Part shown: positions 33,181 through 44,064 of the stretch, piece by piece
How positions within the stretch are numbered: position 1 is the first letter of the stretch
How the letters are laid out: every line of letters starts with the position of its first letter
Source: Bettongia penicillata ogilbyi
Taxonomy: Eukaryota > Chordata > Mammalia > Diprotodontia > Potoroidae
Assembly (NCBI GenBank): GCA_023548195.1
Contig: JAJHZJ010000269.1
Coordinates: 558,001 to 622,000, forward strand
Reading direction: 5' to 3'
DNA length: 64,000 nt
The notes under the pieces: model-generated
The model's database searches: none
What the model was told of the DNA's origin: nothing
The model's input: the letters and a program-made list of their open reading frames with translations, nothing else
Position numbers and translations under genes: made by a program

Positions 33181-33432
33181 ACTGGGCTGTGAAGTAGATA
33201 CAGTGCTAGGCCTGAAGTCAAGAAGACTGATGTTCTCAGTTCAAATCTGGCCTTAGACATTTACCAGCTGTGTGTCCCGGGGAAAGTCACTTAAATTTGT
33301 TTACCTTGGTTTCTCATCTGTAAAATGGCCTTGAGAAGGAAAGGGCAAACTACTCCAGTGTATTTGCCAAGCCAACCCCAAATAGGATCACAAAGATTAG
33401 GACTAGACAAAAAAAAAACAACTGAATGATAA
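33181..33432 (+). repeat. SINE with tRNA-type head and BovB/RTE-like tail, full length
   Basis: B-box-like AGTTCAAATCTGGCC at about 33239, CAGCTGTGTGTCCCGGGGAA, GGTTTCTCATCTGTAAAATG, GGCAAACTACTCCAGTGTAT, CCCCAAATAGGATCACAAAG and a final A run at about 33409-33420. Well preserved compared with other SINEs here, so it is likely one of the younger insertions. Confidence 0.85.
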
Positions 33433-33694
33433 CAAAGAATATTATCTATAATATGGTAACAATACCTCCAGAGGCTATCCATTCAACTTTTGAATATCTA
33501 TAACTGTTAAGAAAATATGGCTTATATTGAACCTAAATTAGTGTCCCTGAAACTTCCAGTTATTGTTCCTATTTCTCACATCTAGGTAACCTTTCTGTCC
33601 CTTAATTTCTACATCCATAGAATAAAGGAGTTGGATTAGATGGATGTTCTCAAAGGTTTCTCCCTACTCTAACTTTGATTTTCATATTTGATAA

Positions 33695-33955
33695 TGTTTT
33701 TAAAGTAATAATAATAATTAACATTTATATAGTTTCTCAATATTTGCAAACTATTTACAAATCGCATTTCATTTTTGTAGCAACACTGAGGAGTGCCATT
33801 TATCCCTATTTTACAGAGGAGAAAACTGAGGCAGATGTTATTAAGTGACATGAACTGTTAGAGAGTTAGTAAGTACCTGAGCCAGGATTTGAACTCAGAT
33901 CATCCCGACTCTAGCTCTACTCATTATCCACTGTATCACATAACTGCAACAGACA
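33695..33955 (-). repeat. CORE-SINE (MIR-like)
   Basis: Plus-strand phrases CTATTTTACAGAGGAGAAAA, CTGAGGCAGATGTTATTAAG, GAGCCAGGATTTGAACTCAG, CATCCCGACTCTAGCTCTAC and TTATCCACTGTATCAC are the reverse complement of a tRNA-headed CORE-SINE. Confidence 0.8.
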
Positions 33956-33984
33956 CCCTCTTTCTAAGTTATCACTTTACTCAT

Positions 33985-34480
33985 TCACTACATAAGTACA
34001 TATTAAATGCTTGCTGTATTTGAGACACTGAATAATATGCTATGTACATAGACATCAAAAGATAGTGGTCTCAAGTTTTTCCAAGTTTATAGTGAATGGA
34101 GACAAGGTGTGGGTGCTAGGAGGATGTATGTTAATGTAACATTTGTGCTGAGTTTGTGGGCTCTTAGGGATTCTCTAAGGCAGAGATAAAGAGGCAGTGC
34201 ATTGCAGGCATGTTGGATCAGTCTGTGCAAAGGTATGCAGGTATGAGAAGAAATATATTGGTGTAACAGTAAGTGGACCAATTGTCTGGAAATTAGTCTA
34301 CTTGAAACAGAATAATGTTCAATAAACTCAGGAAATGTCACCTGGAGTGGACTTTGAAAGAAAAAGAGAGGATTTCTTTAATTTTCCTTGAAGTGAGATG
34401 TTGCCATTCTCTGTTTCTCAGGAAGCAGAAAGTATAGCCAGATTTGTGTGTTAGAAAAATCAGTTTTGTGACTTTGTGGA
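33985..34480 (+). repeat. Diverged copy of the long dispersed repeat seen at 16.3-19.0 kb
   Basis: TATTAAATGCTTGCTGTATT, GCATTGCAGGCATGTTGGAT, CAGTCTGTGCAAAGGTATGC and GTCACCTGGAGTGGACTTTG are recognisable but decayed family blocks. Confidence 0.4.
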
Positions 34481-35920
34481 GAATGGATTGGAGAGAAAAA
34501 ATCATTTATACTTAGGAAGAGGCATTAGTAGATTCTTGCTTCAGCCAAATCTGGTATGACATTGTAAAAAAAAATGACATTTTCAAATTCGTTATTACCA
34601 TGCTATTTTCATATTCCTTTGTTGTAGCTTTCTTTGCTTAATCTGTCACACATTAAATATTGGCTCTTTTCGATGTTCCATGTCTTACAGAGAATGTTCT
34701 TTGCCTTGTTCTCACTTTCGAATTCTCCCTTTATCTCCATTCCCTCTCCCCTAAATCCCTTGCCTCAGCTTATTAATTCTCTACTTCTCCAGGCTTGGTT
34801 TTATGATTGATTGTTTAATTTAGTCACAATACAATGTATTTACAGATACTACTATAATTTATATCACATAATATATATGTCTCATCTAGGACTTTATATT
34901 ATTTGACTCTGTAGAGCATTTTGGGATGAGGTTTTTCTGAAATATGTTATATACAATGAAGTTTTCTTTCCTTGTATATAACCAAGGATTATTTTTTGAC
35001 TAATGATGCTCACCATAGACTTTAGCTCATCTGGAATCATAAATAAATATACTCGTAAAGACTATTTCCCTTTTCCTATAGGTATAAATATCTATCTGAC
35101 TGATGAAAGTTTGAGTCCAATGAGAATGGTCTATATGCTCCAAGATATTTTTCTTCCCTGTCATTGATTGTTGGGATGTATATTTTTCTCTCCTGAAGAC
35201 ATTGTTTTCACATATTTCATCAGGGAGGAAGACAGCAGGAGTTGAAATTGAAATCCTTAAACAGTGTTATAGATTTGGTTTCGAAACACTCATTAACATG
35301 TGAAAACAGTGTTAAATCTAACTTTAGTAATTTTGTCACTGTCTTATGGAACTTTCTTACAATTATGCCATCTCACATTAGTTCCCCATTAACAATCTTT
35401 TAAAACTATCCAGGTGTATAATGGCTCATCTCTAAATTCATAGTCCAACTATCTGAATAAACAAATGAATGAAAGTGTTTTACAAAGAGAGTCTGCATGA
35501 TTGACATAGGCTGCAATTGTCAATTTGTCATCCATATACCTGGATCCTATTGCCATCTGAGGAAATTTAAACTCCATTAGCCTCAGAAGTAGAATTAACT
35601 CCTCCTTCAATCTTACATTTTAAGAGTTATAAGAATGTATGTGAATATGAACTCTTAGTTATCTTAATCCAAATAAAACAATACTTTTTCAACAAATTTT
35701 CCCTATTAACAAAACGTTGTTTCAATCCTAATATCCTTACGGATCTTATCCTGTTAGTAATTTCTATGTTTACCTGGGAAGACATATCTTTTCCAAAACA
35801 GTTTCATTTTAATTTGTGAATGTGGTCACTTTTGTTTACAGAATAATGGGTAATTCTTAGTAGGACTAAAAGAAGTCCTGACAAAATTTCTAGAAATTTT
35901 CTTTGTGTTAAAATAATTTT
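34481..35920. other. No feature seen
   Basis: AT-rich DNA; no supported frame or repeat. Confidence 0.5.
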
Positions 35921-35929
35921 GGGAGGAGC

Positions 35930-35940
35930 CAAGATGGCAG
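35930..35940 (+). promoter_or_regulatory. YY1-like site at HAL1-c 5' end
   Basis: CAAGATGGCAG within the first 20 nt of the element. Confidence 0.5.
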
Positions 35941-36618
35941 AGTAGAAACACTTACATATGCTAGCTCCGAATCCACAGCCCATAAATTTCCTGTAAAAAG
36001 AACACCCCACAAATTCTGGAGCAGTGGAACCTGCGCAGAAACACACTGGAAGAGATTTCTGTTCCAGAGAGCCCTGGAAAGCCATCCCCGGGGGTCTGTC
36101 ATGCTCCAGACAACGGAGCCCACCCCTGCGTTGCCCTGGCCGCCCGGCCACAGAGGAGTAGATCTGAGCAGGCTTCAGGGATGGAACCTCAGGCCATGAA
36201 AGGTCCCTCCACCCACAGGCAGTACAGGTCACTGAGAGAGACTTCTGGGCTGGCCAAGAAGGGAGCGGGGTGTCTCTGTGACTCGGGCCCCCTCGGGAGG
36301 CAGCGGCAGAGGCAGCGGCAGAGGCAGCAGCAGAGGCAGCACCGATGGCCTGGGACTCTGGAGCAGCAGGCTCAAATTCAGGGCCATTACCATTACGGAA
36401 GGTCTCTGCATAAACACCCTGAGGGAACTGAGCCTGGGAGGCGGCCCTGCCCCCACCTGAGCACCAGAACTTAAGATCACATTGAATAGCAGCCCCTCCC
36501 AACACGGAAAGCCCTGAGGCTGGGAAGCAGGATTTGAATCTCAGACCCCAAGCACTAGCTGGGCGGATCTAGGCAGGGGTGGACAGGAATCTCAGAAGTC
36601 AAGTAACTGGCTGGGAAA

Positions 36619-37437
36619 ATGCCCAGAAAAGGGAAGCAAAATGAGTCCATAGAGAGCTACTTTCTTGGGGAAGAGATGTTCCTTCCTCCCTTCATTTCTG
36701 ATAAGGAAGTACAATGCATGCCATCAGGGAAAGACATGGAGGTTGGTGCCTCTCTATCCCAGACATCTGAGGTGGATGTCCAGTGGGCTCATGCCATGGA
36801 AGAGCTCAAAAAGGATTTTGAAAATCAAGTTAGACAGGTGGAGGAAAAACTGGGAAGAGAAATGAGAGAGATGCAAGAAAAGCATGAAAAACGGGTCAAT
36901 ACCTTGGTAAAGGAGACCCCCCAAAATGCTGAAGAAAATAACACCTTGAAAAATAGGCTCACTCAATTGGCAAAAGAGGTTCAAAAAGCCAATGAGGAGA
37001 AGAATGCTTTCAAAAGCAACATTAGCCAAATGGAAAAAGAGGTTCAAAAGCTCACTGAAGAAAATAGTTCTCTCAAGACTAGAATGGAACAGATAGAGGC
37101 TAATGACTTTCTGAGAAACCAAGAAATCACAAAACAAAACCAAAAGAATGAAAAAGTGGAAGAGAATGTGAAATATCTCATTGGAAAAACAACTGACCTG
37201 GAACATAGATCCAGGAGAGACAATTTAAAAATTATGGGACTACTTGAAAGCCATGATCAATAAAAGAGCCTAGACATCATCTTTCATGAAATTATCAAGG
37301 AAAACTGCCCTGAGATTCTAGAACCAGAGGGCAAAATAAGTATTGAAGGAATCCATCGATCACCGCCTGAAAGAGATCCAAAAAGAGAAACTCCTAGGAA
37401 CATTGTGGCCAAATTCCAGAATTCCCAGGTCAATGTA
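36619..37437 (+). pseudogene. HAL1-c ORF1, nonsense-terminated and 3'-truncated
   Basis: This has the longest undisturbed N-terminal frame of the group: 214 codons, 36619-37263. It starts MPRKGKQNESIESYFLGEEM, the coiled coil runs from about residue 65 to 185 (EELKKDFENQVRQVEEKLG ... KSNISQMEKEVQKLTEENSS), and the RRM-like core begins HRSRRDNLKIMGLLESHDQ. A TAA at 37261 replaces the lysine codon AAA present in the other copies. Beyond it, coding similarity continues in the same frame (ERDPKRETPRNIVAKFQNSQ) to 37437, where the element ends. The C-terminal RNA-binding domain is therefore lost twice over. Confidence 0.87.
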
Positions 37438-37494
37438 ATTAGTTTCATGTTACCCAAGGGTCTAAGCTAGAGGGGACTTCTTATCACAATCCTG

Positions 37495-37520
37495 TTTTTT
37501 TTTTTTTTGTTTTTTGTTTT
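37495..37520. repeat. T-rich tract
   Basis: Run of T broken by single G, close to the truncated end of HAL1-c. Confidence 0.85.
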
Positions 37521-37604
37521 AATCATGAAGCCACAGAAATATTAAGTGACTTACTTAAGTTCACAGAGGGAGCAATTATAAAGGAAAATAGATATAAAAC
37601 TCAA

Positions 37605-37765
37605 AGGTGTTTAGAAGCTATCAAATCTTACTTTCCCATTTTGTAGATGAGGACACAGAGAATGAGAGAAATGAAATGACTTACCCAGGATCCCAGAGAT
37701 ACCAAATATCTGAGGAAGGCTCTGAGTCAGGTCTTCCTGACTCCAAGCCCAGTAGTACATATACT
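37605..37765 (-). repeat. CORE-SINE (MIR-like)
   Basis: CCATTTTGTAGATGAGGACA, ATGACTTACCCAGGATCCCA and GTCAGGTCTTCCTGACTCCA are MIR landmarks in reverse complement. Confidence 0.75.
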
Positions 37766-38029
37766 GGATCAAGGATTTCAAACTGGAAGAAACCTCAGAA
37801 GCCTTTTAGTGCAACCCTTTTATTACCCAGATACTTACATAGAGGCTTGAGAAAGTCATTAACTTTGAGATGGCTATATAGGTAGTAAGCAGAATAATAG
37901 AAGTTGAAACTCTGATTTTAAATCTAACACTGTTTTTAATGGCACCACACACTGTTTTGCCATAAAGTTCTGTAGAATTCAATGGGGTTGTGCAGATACA
38001 AAAATACAGAGTGGAAGTAATACTGAAAG

Positions 38030-38290
38030 AGACAGAGAAAGCTTGGATTTTAGTCAAGAGACATTATTTTCTAGTGACTTGACTTGAGGAAATTCATTTG
38101 CCTTCTAGGCACCTCTTCAACTATCCAAAAAAAAAAAAAAAATGAAAGAAAGAAAAGGAAAGAAAAGAGTTCCCCCTACCTATCTCATAAGGTTGTGGCA
38201 AAAGTGAAATGTGATAACGTATGTAAACATGTCTTGCAAACTATATAATATGCAATCCAAATGTAAGGTATTGCCATTATTAAGGCATAC
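38030..38290 (+). repeat. SINE (MIR-like) with an internal A/GAAA tract
   Basis: GACTTGACTTGAGGAAATTC, a 38128-38168 A-rich (GAAA)n tract, then CTACCTATCTCATAAGGTTG and GTGATAACGTATGTAAACAT, the CORE-SINE 3' order. Confidence 0.6.
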
Positions 38291-38998
38291 TGCCATTAAC
38301 TTAGCAAGTATCTTCAACCACTGACAGAATTCTTATTTCTGGACTGGTGAGAATGTGACTTCAAGAGAGCTGTCTGTTTTGGAAAGTGCTACAAATCTAA
38401 CTATCATTTCACTATTTCTGCTGTCTCTGGCTATGTTTTATAATGCAAACTAATATGCAAATATTTAGGCTTACCAATGACAGGGTTAAAATACAAGAAA
38501 GCCAAGGGCTATAGCGAACCAGCTGTGAATTTTCACATTTGATCAGCAGAACATTTATTTACCACAGTGGTATTGCTAATATGTTTAACACACAAGTGTG
38601 TAAAATCAAACACATGATATATTTAACACAGAGTCAAATTTTAAAGTCTTTCAGCTATTAAGGTTCTACTGATATTTTATCAGAGAAAAAGAAGCAAAGA
38701 TTTAATAAATATACTGATTCTTAAAACAAATCCTTCAAAAAGAATGCTTGAAAGTTACTGTCCTGAAATTCAGTAGGCATTGGTTGGATTGATTCACTAC
38801 ACTTAGAAGAATATTTAAATATTAAGTATATACATTTCATAATTTGGTCAAGATAAAACTGAAAAAAAAATAATTAATAAATGCTATTTATTGATCAACC
38901 TCTAAAGACATAGCAAAATAACTACATGGACTTGAAATCAGTTTGAAGAAATAATAACACAAATGTATAAGGTTTAAGTACCTGAGGTAAAGTACAAT
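38291..38998. other. No feature seen
   Basis: AT-rich DNA without supported features. Confidence 0.5.
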
Positions 38999-38999
38999 G

Positions 39000-39260
39000 A
39001 ATTAGTAGAAGTAGAATGGTTTAATGGAAAGTACACTGTCTCCAGGGGCAAATGTCATGGGTTCCAATCCTACCTGTGATATTTACTCTTTGTGAGACCT
39101 TGGAACAAGTCACCCAGTCTCCTGGACTATAGTTTCCTCTTCTCTAGAAAAGAGTAGGACTCGATGAAGATGGGAGTGGGGTGAGGATGAAATAAGAAAT
39201 TGTTAAGCCCCTGATGTATGCCAGCACCATGCTAAAACATTTGCAAATTGTTATTTCATT
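39000..39260 (+). repeat. CORE-SINE (MIR-like)
   Basis: GGTTCCAATCCTACCTGTG is a B-box-like segment, then GAACAAGTCACCCAGTCTCC, TAGTTTCCTCTTCTCTAGAA and ATGTATGCCAGCACCATGCT. Confidence 0.65.
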
Positions 39261-40588
39261 TGAGATAGGGGCTTCCCTTCCAATTGTAGTTCAGTGATCT
39301 TTTGAATCATAAAATCCAAGAGTTGAAAGGAAACCTCAAAGGATATCTAGTTCAAACCTCATTTAAAGCATAAATTCTGTCTCTAGCATCATCAAATCAT
39401 CTCTCCATGACTAGGCTACAAGTTCCATGGGAACAGGATTTACTGTTATCTAAAACAGCTCCCCATGCAAATTAGGCAATGAAGAAAACAACTGTTTTTC
39501 TTGGCTGGAACATTTTAGCTAGAGAGTAGCTGATACCTATTGTGAAATTCAACACTATTTTTTTTTTAGAAAACTCTGATTGTTAGGATTTGAAAACGCT
39601 AAACGTTAAAGTTAGTGAAGACTAGAGGCCCTCAGTTTTGGGGGTGGGCACTGAGAGAGCCATAGCATTATTGTGAGATTTCTGCCTATTCATACAGGTT
39701 TGAAATATTTTCACTTTGTTCCCAGTGAACAAATGAATAAGAAGTGTTATTTTAGGAATGTTATATTGGGAGAGAAAATGTCTACTCAAATAGGTTTAAT
39801 TGTTTAAGAAGGGGCATTATATGCACCTAAACTATTAGGAATGAGTTTATGAGATTTTGGAAGTAGGACATTGAGAAGTCTCTGTTTTATATGTTTACAT
39901 GATTTTTTCTTGTTATCTTTTGCCAGATTTCACAAAATAAGATTTTTTTTAATTGATAGAATTTCTTTGGTTTTTCATGATGATATTTCATTTCTTCTAG
40001 TGGTACACTTGCCATCGCATGGAGGCCAAGAAATGTTCTACTAAAAACGGGTCCTCAAACTTGCAGAGTCTTAAAGTACACTGAGATAAAGCAAAAGCAA
40101 GGTTATCATTTCAATCAAAATTTCATACTACCCTCACATAGCAACTCTCTGGATGAAGAAAGTTAACTTGCATTAGCCCTTGTTTAATTTGGCCTCAACC
40201 AGTTAGATATATTTAGAAGCTTGTGACTTTAGTTCAATTTTCCCTCGTAGAGTCAATATTATGCTAACATTTGCTCACTATATGCGAGAGACTCCCAGGA
40301 CCTCTGTCAACCATAACGACTTTATGGAGTGATAAGTGAGCTACAAGAGAGATCCCAGACAGTTTGATAACTATTAGAAAAATATTTTCAAAGTGAGAAA
40401 GAGTTTAAACTAAATGTGTTTTATATGAACCTAAGAGTTTATTTCTGATGACTAAAATAAATCTATAAAATAAATATAATAAATCGATAAAGTACAATAT
40501 TAAATTTTTCAAATAATCTCATTAATATTGAGTAGTTCCTGAATGGAGTGAATAATAAATATGCTTTCATATCTTTCAAAAGGGGTTT
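39261..40588. other. No gene seen; SINE-like scrap at about 39305-39375
   Basis: The phrase AGAGTTGAAAGGAAACCTCA with CTAGTTCAAACCTCATTTAA belongs to a marsupial CORE-SINE variant. Nothing else is recognisable. Confidence 0.45.
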
Positions 40589-40589
40589 G

Positions 40590-40810
40590 GAGAGACAGCA
40601 TGGTGTCCCAGATAGAATCTTGGACTTGAAACTAGGAATATTTCAGTTTGAATATCATCTCTGACATTCAGTAACCTCTCTGACGTTCAGTTCCCTAATC
40701 TGTAAAATGAAGAATAAGAGGACTCAGTAGTATCCAGCCACAGGGCTCTTGTAAGCCTCCAAGAAGATACTATTTTATGTCAAGTCTTTTGCAGTGTGAG
40801 TTATCCTTTT
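40590..40810 (+). repeat. CORE-SINE (MIR-like)
   Basis: GAGACAGCATGGTGTCCCAG, GACTTGAAACTAGGAATATT, CAGTTCCCTAATCTGTAAAA and CAAGTCTTTTGCAGTGTGAG in plus orientation. Confidence 0.65.
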
Positions 40811-41164
40811 TGTTTTTATTTGAGATGGGAGATAGGATTGTCTTCCTATCTCTTCCAGGCTGGATATGTAGCAAGCAATGATAGGTTGTCTCAACTGTTG
40901 ACTGGTATGTGAACCTTAACCTGCCCCATGTTCACTCCTCCTAAGACAGCCTGAGGGCCTTGTATGCCTTGCTTGTTCCTAACTTCACTGATTCAAGGCT
41001 CAAAGTAGGTATTTGGTCATATACAGTACTTTAGAACTCCCAAGCTCAAGAGACCCTTTCAGCCTCCCTGGGAGCAATCATCATCATCATTACAGTTATC
41101 ATCATCATAGTTCTTCTTATTAACTATTATTAAATCATTATATTTAATTATATTAAACAAATAG

Positions 41165-41410
41165 TTGTTAAACAACAACATTTGCATCACACTTTAAGGT
41201 CCACAAAGTGGTTTATGAACATTATCTCCTTTTATTCTCACAAAACCACTGAAAGGTAGGTGAAATTATCATCCTCATTTTATTCATGGAATACTGAGGC
41301 AAATAGAGGTCCAGTGATATGCCCAAAGTAACACAGCTAGCAAGTGTCCTAGGTTGGATATAAACTCTTGTCTTCTTAAATACGTCTGGTGATCTATCCA
41401 CTGCACCGAC
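41165..41410 (-). repeat. SINE (tRNA-headed CORE type)
   Basis: CACTTTAAGGTCCACAAAGT, CACTGAAAGGTAGGTGAAAT, TACTGAGGCAAATAGAGGTC, GTAACACAGCTAGCAAGTGT and GTGATCTATCCACTGCACCG read as its reverse complement. Confidence 0.75.
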
Positions 41411-42362
41411 TATATGAAGGTATAGGCCACTATTCCTGGTTTCCTGATCTTACTCCAACAATGTCTCCATTTCAGAAATGACCACCAGTCAAAAACTAGT
41501 AAATTAAGTTTGTGCTAAGGATGACAATTTTTACAAACTGTTGTCTACCTAAATTGGGTCAAATGTCTCAGTATTTTGCCATATTTTGAGCTTGTTTCCA
41601 TTCAGGGAGTGGTCAGTGGTATGTGGAATGATCTTTCTCTGTTATCAGACAAGAAAGTAACTGTGAAATATCAAATTTACCAACTTTCAGGATCTTCATC
41701 TTGTGAGGTGGGCAGGTATCAGATCTATATTTTTAAAAGTTTTATGTGTTTAAGCCTATCTAGGATCTCTGACATATCCTTAGGATAAATGAGAGGTTCC
41801 CCAGGAAAGTATTTTAAATCAACTCCCTTTCAACTTGATATAGATATCCTAGTTCCCATAAAGGAGACCACAAAAAACTGTAAGTCAATAGAGGGACACT
41901 GCTAAGTCAGCTTCCAAGTGATGTCATTCCGAAAAAGGATACAAGCAAGGGGCAAATAAGATGATGTATCAACATCCATTAAGAACTTCCCTGGGACACC
42001 AGGGAACCAACTCATATATTTCACATGACTTTTTCCTCTTCTTTTCTCATATCTAAAGTCTCTGTAAGAAATAGCCTTTGTGATGTGTGCTGCAAAGGAG
42101 AGACTAATGGTGATATTCTCACTTTGCTTTACTGAAATAACAACCCATTGGAATAAATTGTTTGAAACTTTTAGATGACTGATTCTTTAGATTTCCATAT
42201 AAATGTCTTCTATCCAAGTGAACCCCTGTCAAACTGTCCACTTGCCTCCACCTTATCTCACACTGTCCTGATACCTCAATTTCAGGCATTCGTTGTCATT
42301 AGCTTAAAGGGATATTCGGTGTTCATATTACCTCATTGCCAACCATTATATTTATTTTAATT
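41411..42362. other. No feature seen
   Basis: No supported coding frame or repeat; the frame at 41576-41788 has no family features. Confidence 0.5.
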
Positions 42363-42512
42363 AGATTCCTTCCTTCCTCTCTCACCCATCCTCTCTCCTT
42401 CCTTTTTTCTTTCCTCCCTCCCTTTTTTCTTTCATTTGTTCTCTCTCTGTTCCTATTACAATCTCCCTTTCTTCCATCACCCATCATTCTTCCTTTCCCC
42501 TTTCCCTCCTGC
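42363..42512. repeat. Pyrimidine-rich tract upstream of repeat copy A
   Basis: Mostly CT, with CTCC, TTCC and CTTT words; translations in both directions are low complexity. Confidence 0.85.
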
Positions 42513-42515
42513 ACT

Positions 42516-43032
42516 TCATGGCCAAAAACTTGCTTTCTTTCCTTTGGGTTTACTGGCTATATTTCTTGCTCAAAGATTAGGACTTAAACTCAATTCACTC
42601 TGGAGTTCATAGACTAAACAAAAAATCCTCACCCACCTAGAATAGAGGGAATGTAATAAATAAATAGTAACTGTTTATATTTTACCCAGGAACAATGAGA
42701 GTCTTCCCTTCCCAATTTGACTTTTTTTAAAGGGGCCATTCCTTGAGTAACATAAAGAAGCCTTTTCAATGAATGGGTACATCTCACTCATAGTGAGAAT
42801 TTGATAAGACCTGAGCCTGAAAGGGCCAGATTTTCCCATTACATCCTGGGCCATTTCCAGTCATCTTGATGAATATTAGATCACTGCCCCCAGATGGATC
42901 AGGAGAACAAAGTGAGGTTGGTGACCTTGCATAGCCCTCTGTCACTCAAATCAAAGCCAACTATAAGTCATGTCATCACCTTGATGTCATGGTCTTTTTT
43001 GAGAACAAAGGACAAACACAACCTCTGAGTGA
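42516..43032 (+). repeat. Unclassified 0.5-kb repeat, copy A
   Basis: CATGGCCAAAAACTTGCTTT, TTTGGGTTTACTGGCTATAT, AATGTAATAAATAAATAGTA, TTTACCCAGGAACAATGAGA, AGGGGCCATTCCTTGAGTAA, CCAGTCATCTTGATGAATAT, GCATAGCCCTCTGTCACTCA and AGAACAAAGGACAAACACAA. The first half recurs at 43127-43370 and the second half at 19039-20010. Orientation of the original element is uncertain; in reverse it would end in a purine-rich tail. Confidence 0.65.
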
Positions 43033-43035
43033 ATA

Positions 43036-43100
43036 GCAACTCTCCTATTTTCTCCTCTCCTCTCCTCTCTTTTGCCCTCCTCTTCTCTCTTCTCCTCTGA
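43036..43100. repeat. Pyrimidine-rich tract upstream of repeat copy B
   Basis: TCTCC and TTCTC words, ending at GATGTTCTAGCC. Confidence 0.85.
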
Positions 43101-43126
43101 TGTTCTAGCCAGGGGAAACTACATCC

Positions 43127-43402
43127 CACGGCCAAAAGCTTCTTTTTTTTCCTTTGGGTTTACTGACTAAACTTTTTGCTCAAATATAAAGCCTTAAACC
43201 CAATTTACCCTGGAGCCCACAAACTGAAAAACAAGTCCCCATCCACCTAGCATAGTGTCAATGTAATAAATAAATAGTATAGAATAAAATTGTTTCACCT
43301 TTACCCAGGAATTATTAGGGTCTTCCCCTCCCAGTTTGATTTCTTTTTATTAAAGAGGTCATCCCTTTAATAGGGCCAAAGGACAAACATGACAACCTTC
43401 CC
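43127..43402 (+). repeat. Unclassified repeat, copy B, internally deleted
   Basis: CACGGCCAAAAGCTTC, CCTTTGGGTTTACTGACTAA, CCACCTAGCATAGTGTCAAT, TACCCAGGAATTATTAGGGT and GAGGTCATCCCTTTAATAGG follow copy A, then jump to the family's last part (GGCCAAAGGACAAACATGAC). About 240 nt of the middle are absent. Confidence 0.6.
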
Positions 43403-43524
43403 TCCTTTGCTTCCTCCTTCGTTTCCTTCCTTTCCTCCCTTCCCTTCCCTTCCCTGCCTTTATTTTCATCAATTACATTTATAAAAGGGGAAGATTGTCA
43501 TGTTTGTCCTTTGGCCCTATTAAA
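43366..43524. repeat. Foldback: 37-bp inverted repeat with 85-nt pyrimidine-rich loop
   Basis: The left arm 43366-43402 and the right arm 43488-43524 are reverse complements with one mismatch in 37. The loop 43403-43487 is mostly CT (CTTCCTTTCCTCCC). The left arm is the end of repeat copy B. Confidence 0.95.
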
Positions 43525-43621
43525 TGTTTCTACTTTGTTCAGAAAGTTTTTGCATGCCCTAACTTCCTTACATGCTTAAAATTTAGGTCTCCACTGATGT
43601 CTTCCCTTTCACCTAAAATTA

Positions 43622-43872
43622 TTAGCAGGTGGCACAATGGATATGTTTGACCTAGTCTCAGTAAGACGTGAGTTCAAATATGGCATCAGACACTTTCAAG
43701 CTGTGTGTCACTAGGTAAATAACTTAATTTCTCTTTGCCTCAGTTTCCTTAACTGTAAAATATGAATAATAATACTATCTACCTCCAAGTAGAATCGTGA
43801 GGACCAAATGAAATAATATTACAGTGTTTAGCACAGTGTGTGGCATGTAGTAAACACTATATAAGCTGTATA
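43622..43872 (+). repeat. SINE, tRNA-headed MIR type, full length
   Basis: Head GCAGGTGGCACAATGGATAT, B-box-like GAGTTCAAATATGGCATCAG, CAAGCTGTGTGTCACTAGGT, GCCTCAGTTTCCTTAACTGT, CTACCTCCAAGTAGAATCGT, GAGGACCAAATGAAATAATA and TTAGCACAGTGTGTGGCATG. Every MIR landmark is in order. Confidence 0.85.
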
Positions 43873-44010
43873 CGTATATACATATATGCTTATAGATACA
43901 CACATGCATGATAATATATGCAAACAAAATATACATATATAAAACATAAAATTACTAATGCTAATATGTACCTCATATACTTTTATTTATATATGCTTAT
44001 ACACATATGA
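43870..44010. repeat. TATACA-rich simple sequence at SINE end
   Basis: Degenerate TATACA, ATATAT and CATATA words continuing from the SINE's 3' end. Confidence 0.7.
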
Positions 44011-44064
44011 TATAAAATACTACTACTCTTATTTCTTATACTGATATAGTTATTATTTCCTGCT

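Larger units (their letters stand above)
35921..37437 (+). mobile_element. HAL1-c, complete 5' end, 3' end missing
   Basis: Starts GGGAGGAGCCAAGATGGCAG, the same start as human L1 (GGAGGAGCCAAGATGGCCG). The 5'UTR of about 0.70 kb is GC-rich, ORF1 begins at 36619, and homology ends abruptly at TTCCCAGGTCAA (37437), inside the C-terminal domain. There is no 3'UTR, no A-tail and no visible duplication at the edges. L1-type insertion truncates 5' ends, so the missing 3' part points to a later deletion or recombination. Confidence 0.88.

Noticed and set aside
33181..33432. tRNA gene, because of A/B-box-like sequence
   Set aside because: The B-box-like segment belongs to a SINE head; no cloverleaf with intact anticodon arm can be formed by eye, and SINE 3' landmarks follow.
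35804..36505. 233-codon minus-strand frame
   Set aside because: It is antisense to the HAL1-c 5'UTR, with Ala-Ala-Ser repeats from a GCAGCGGCA-type stretch; no independent support.
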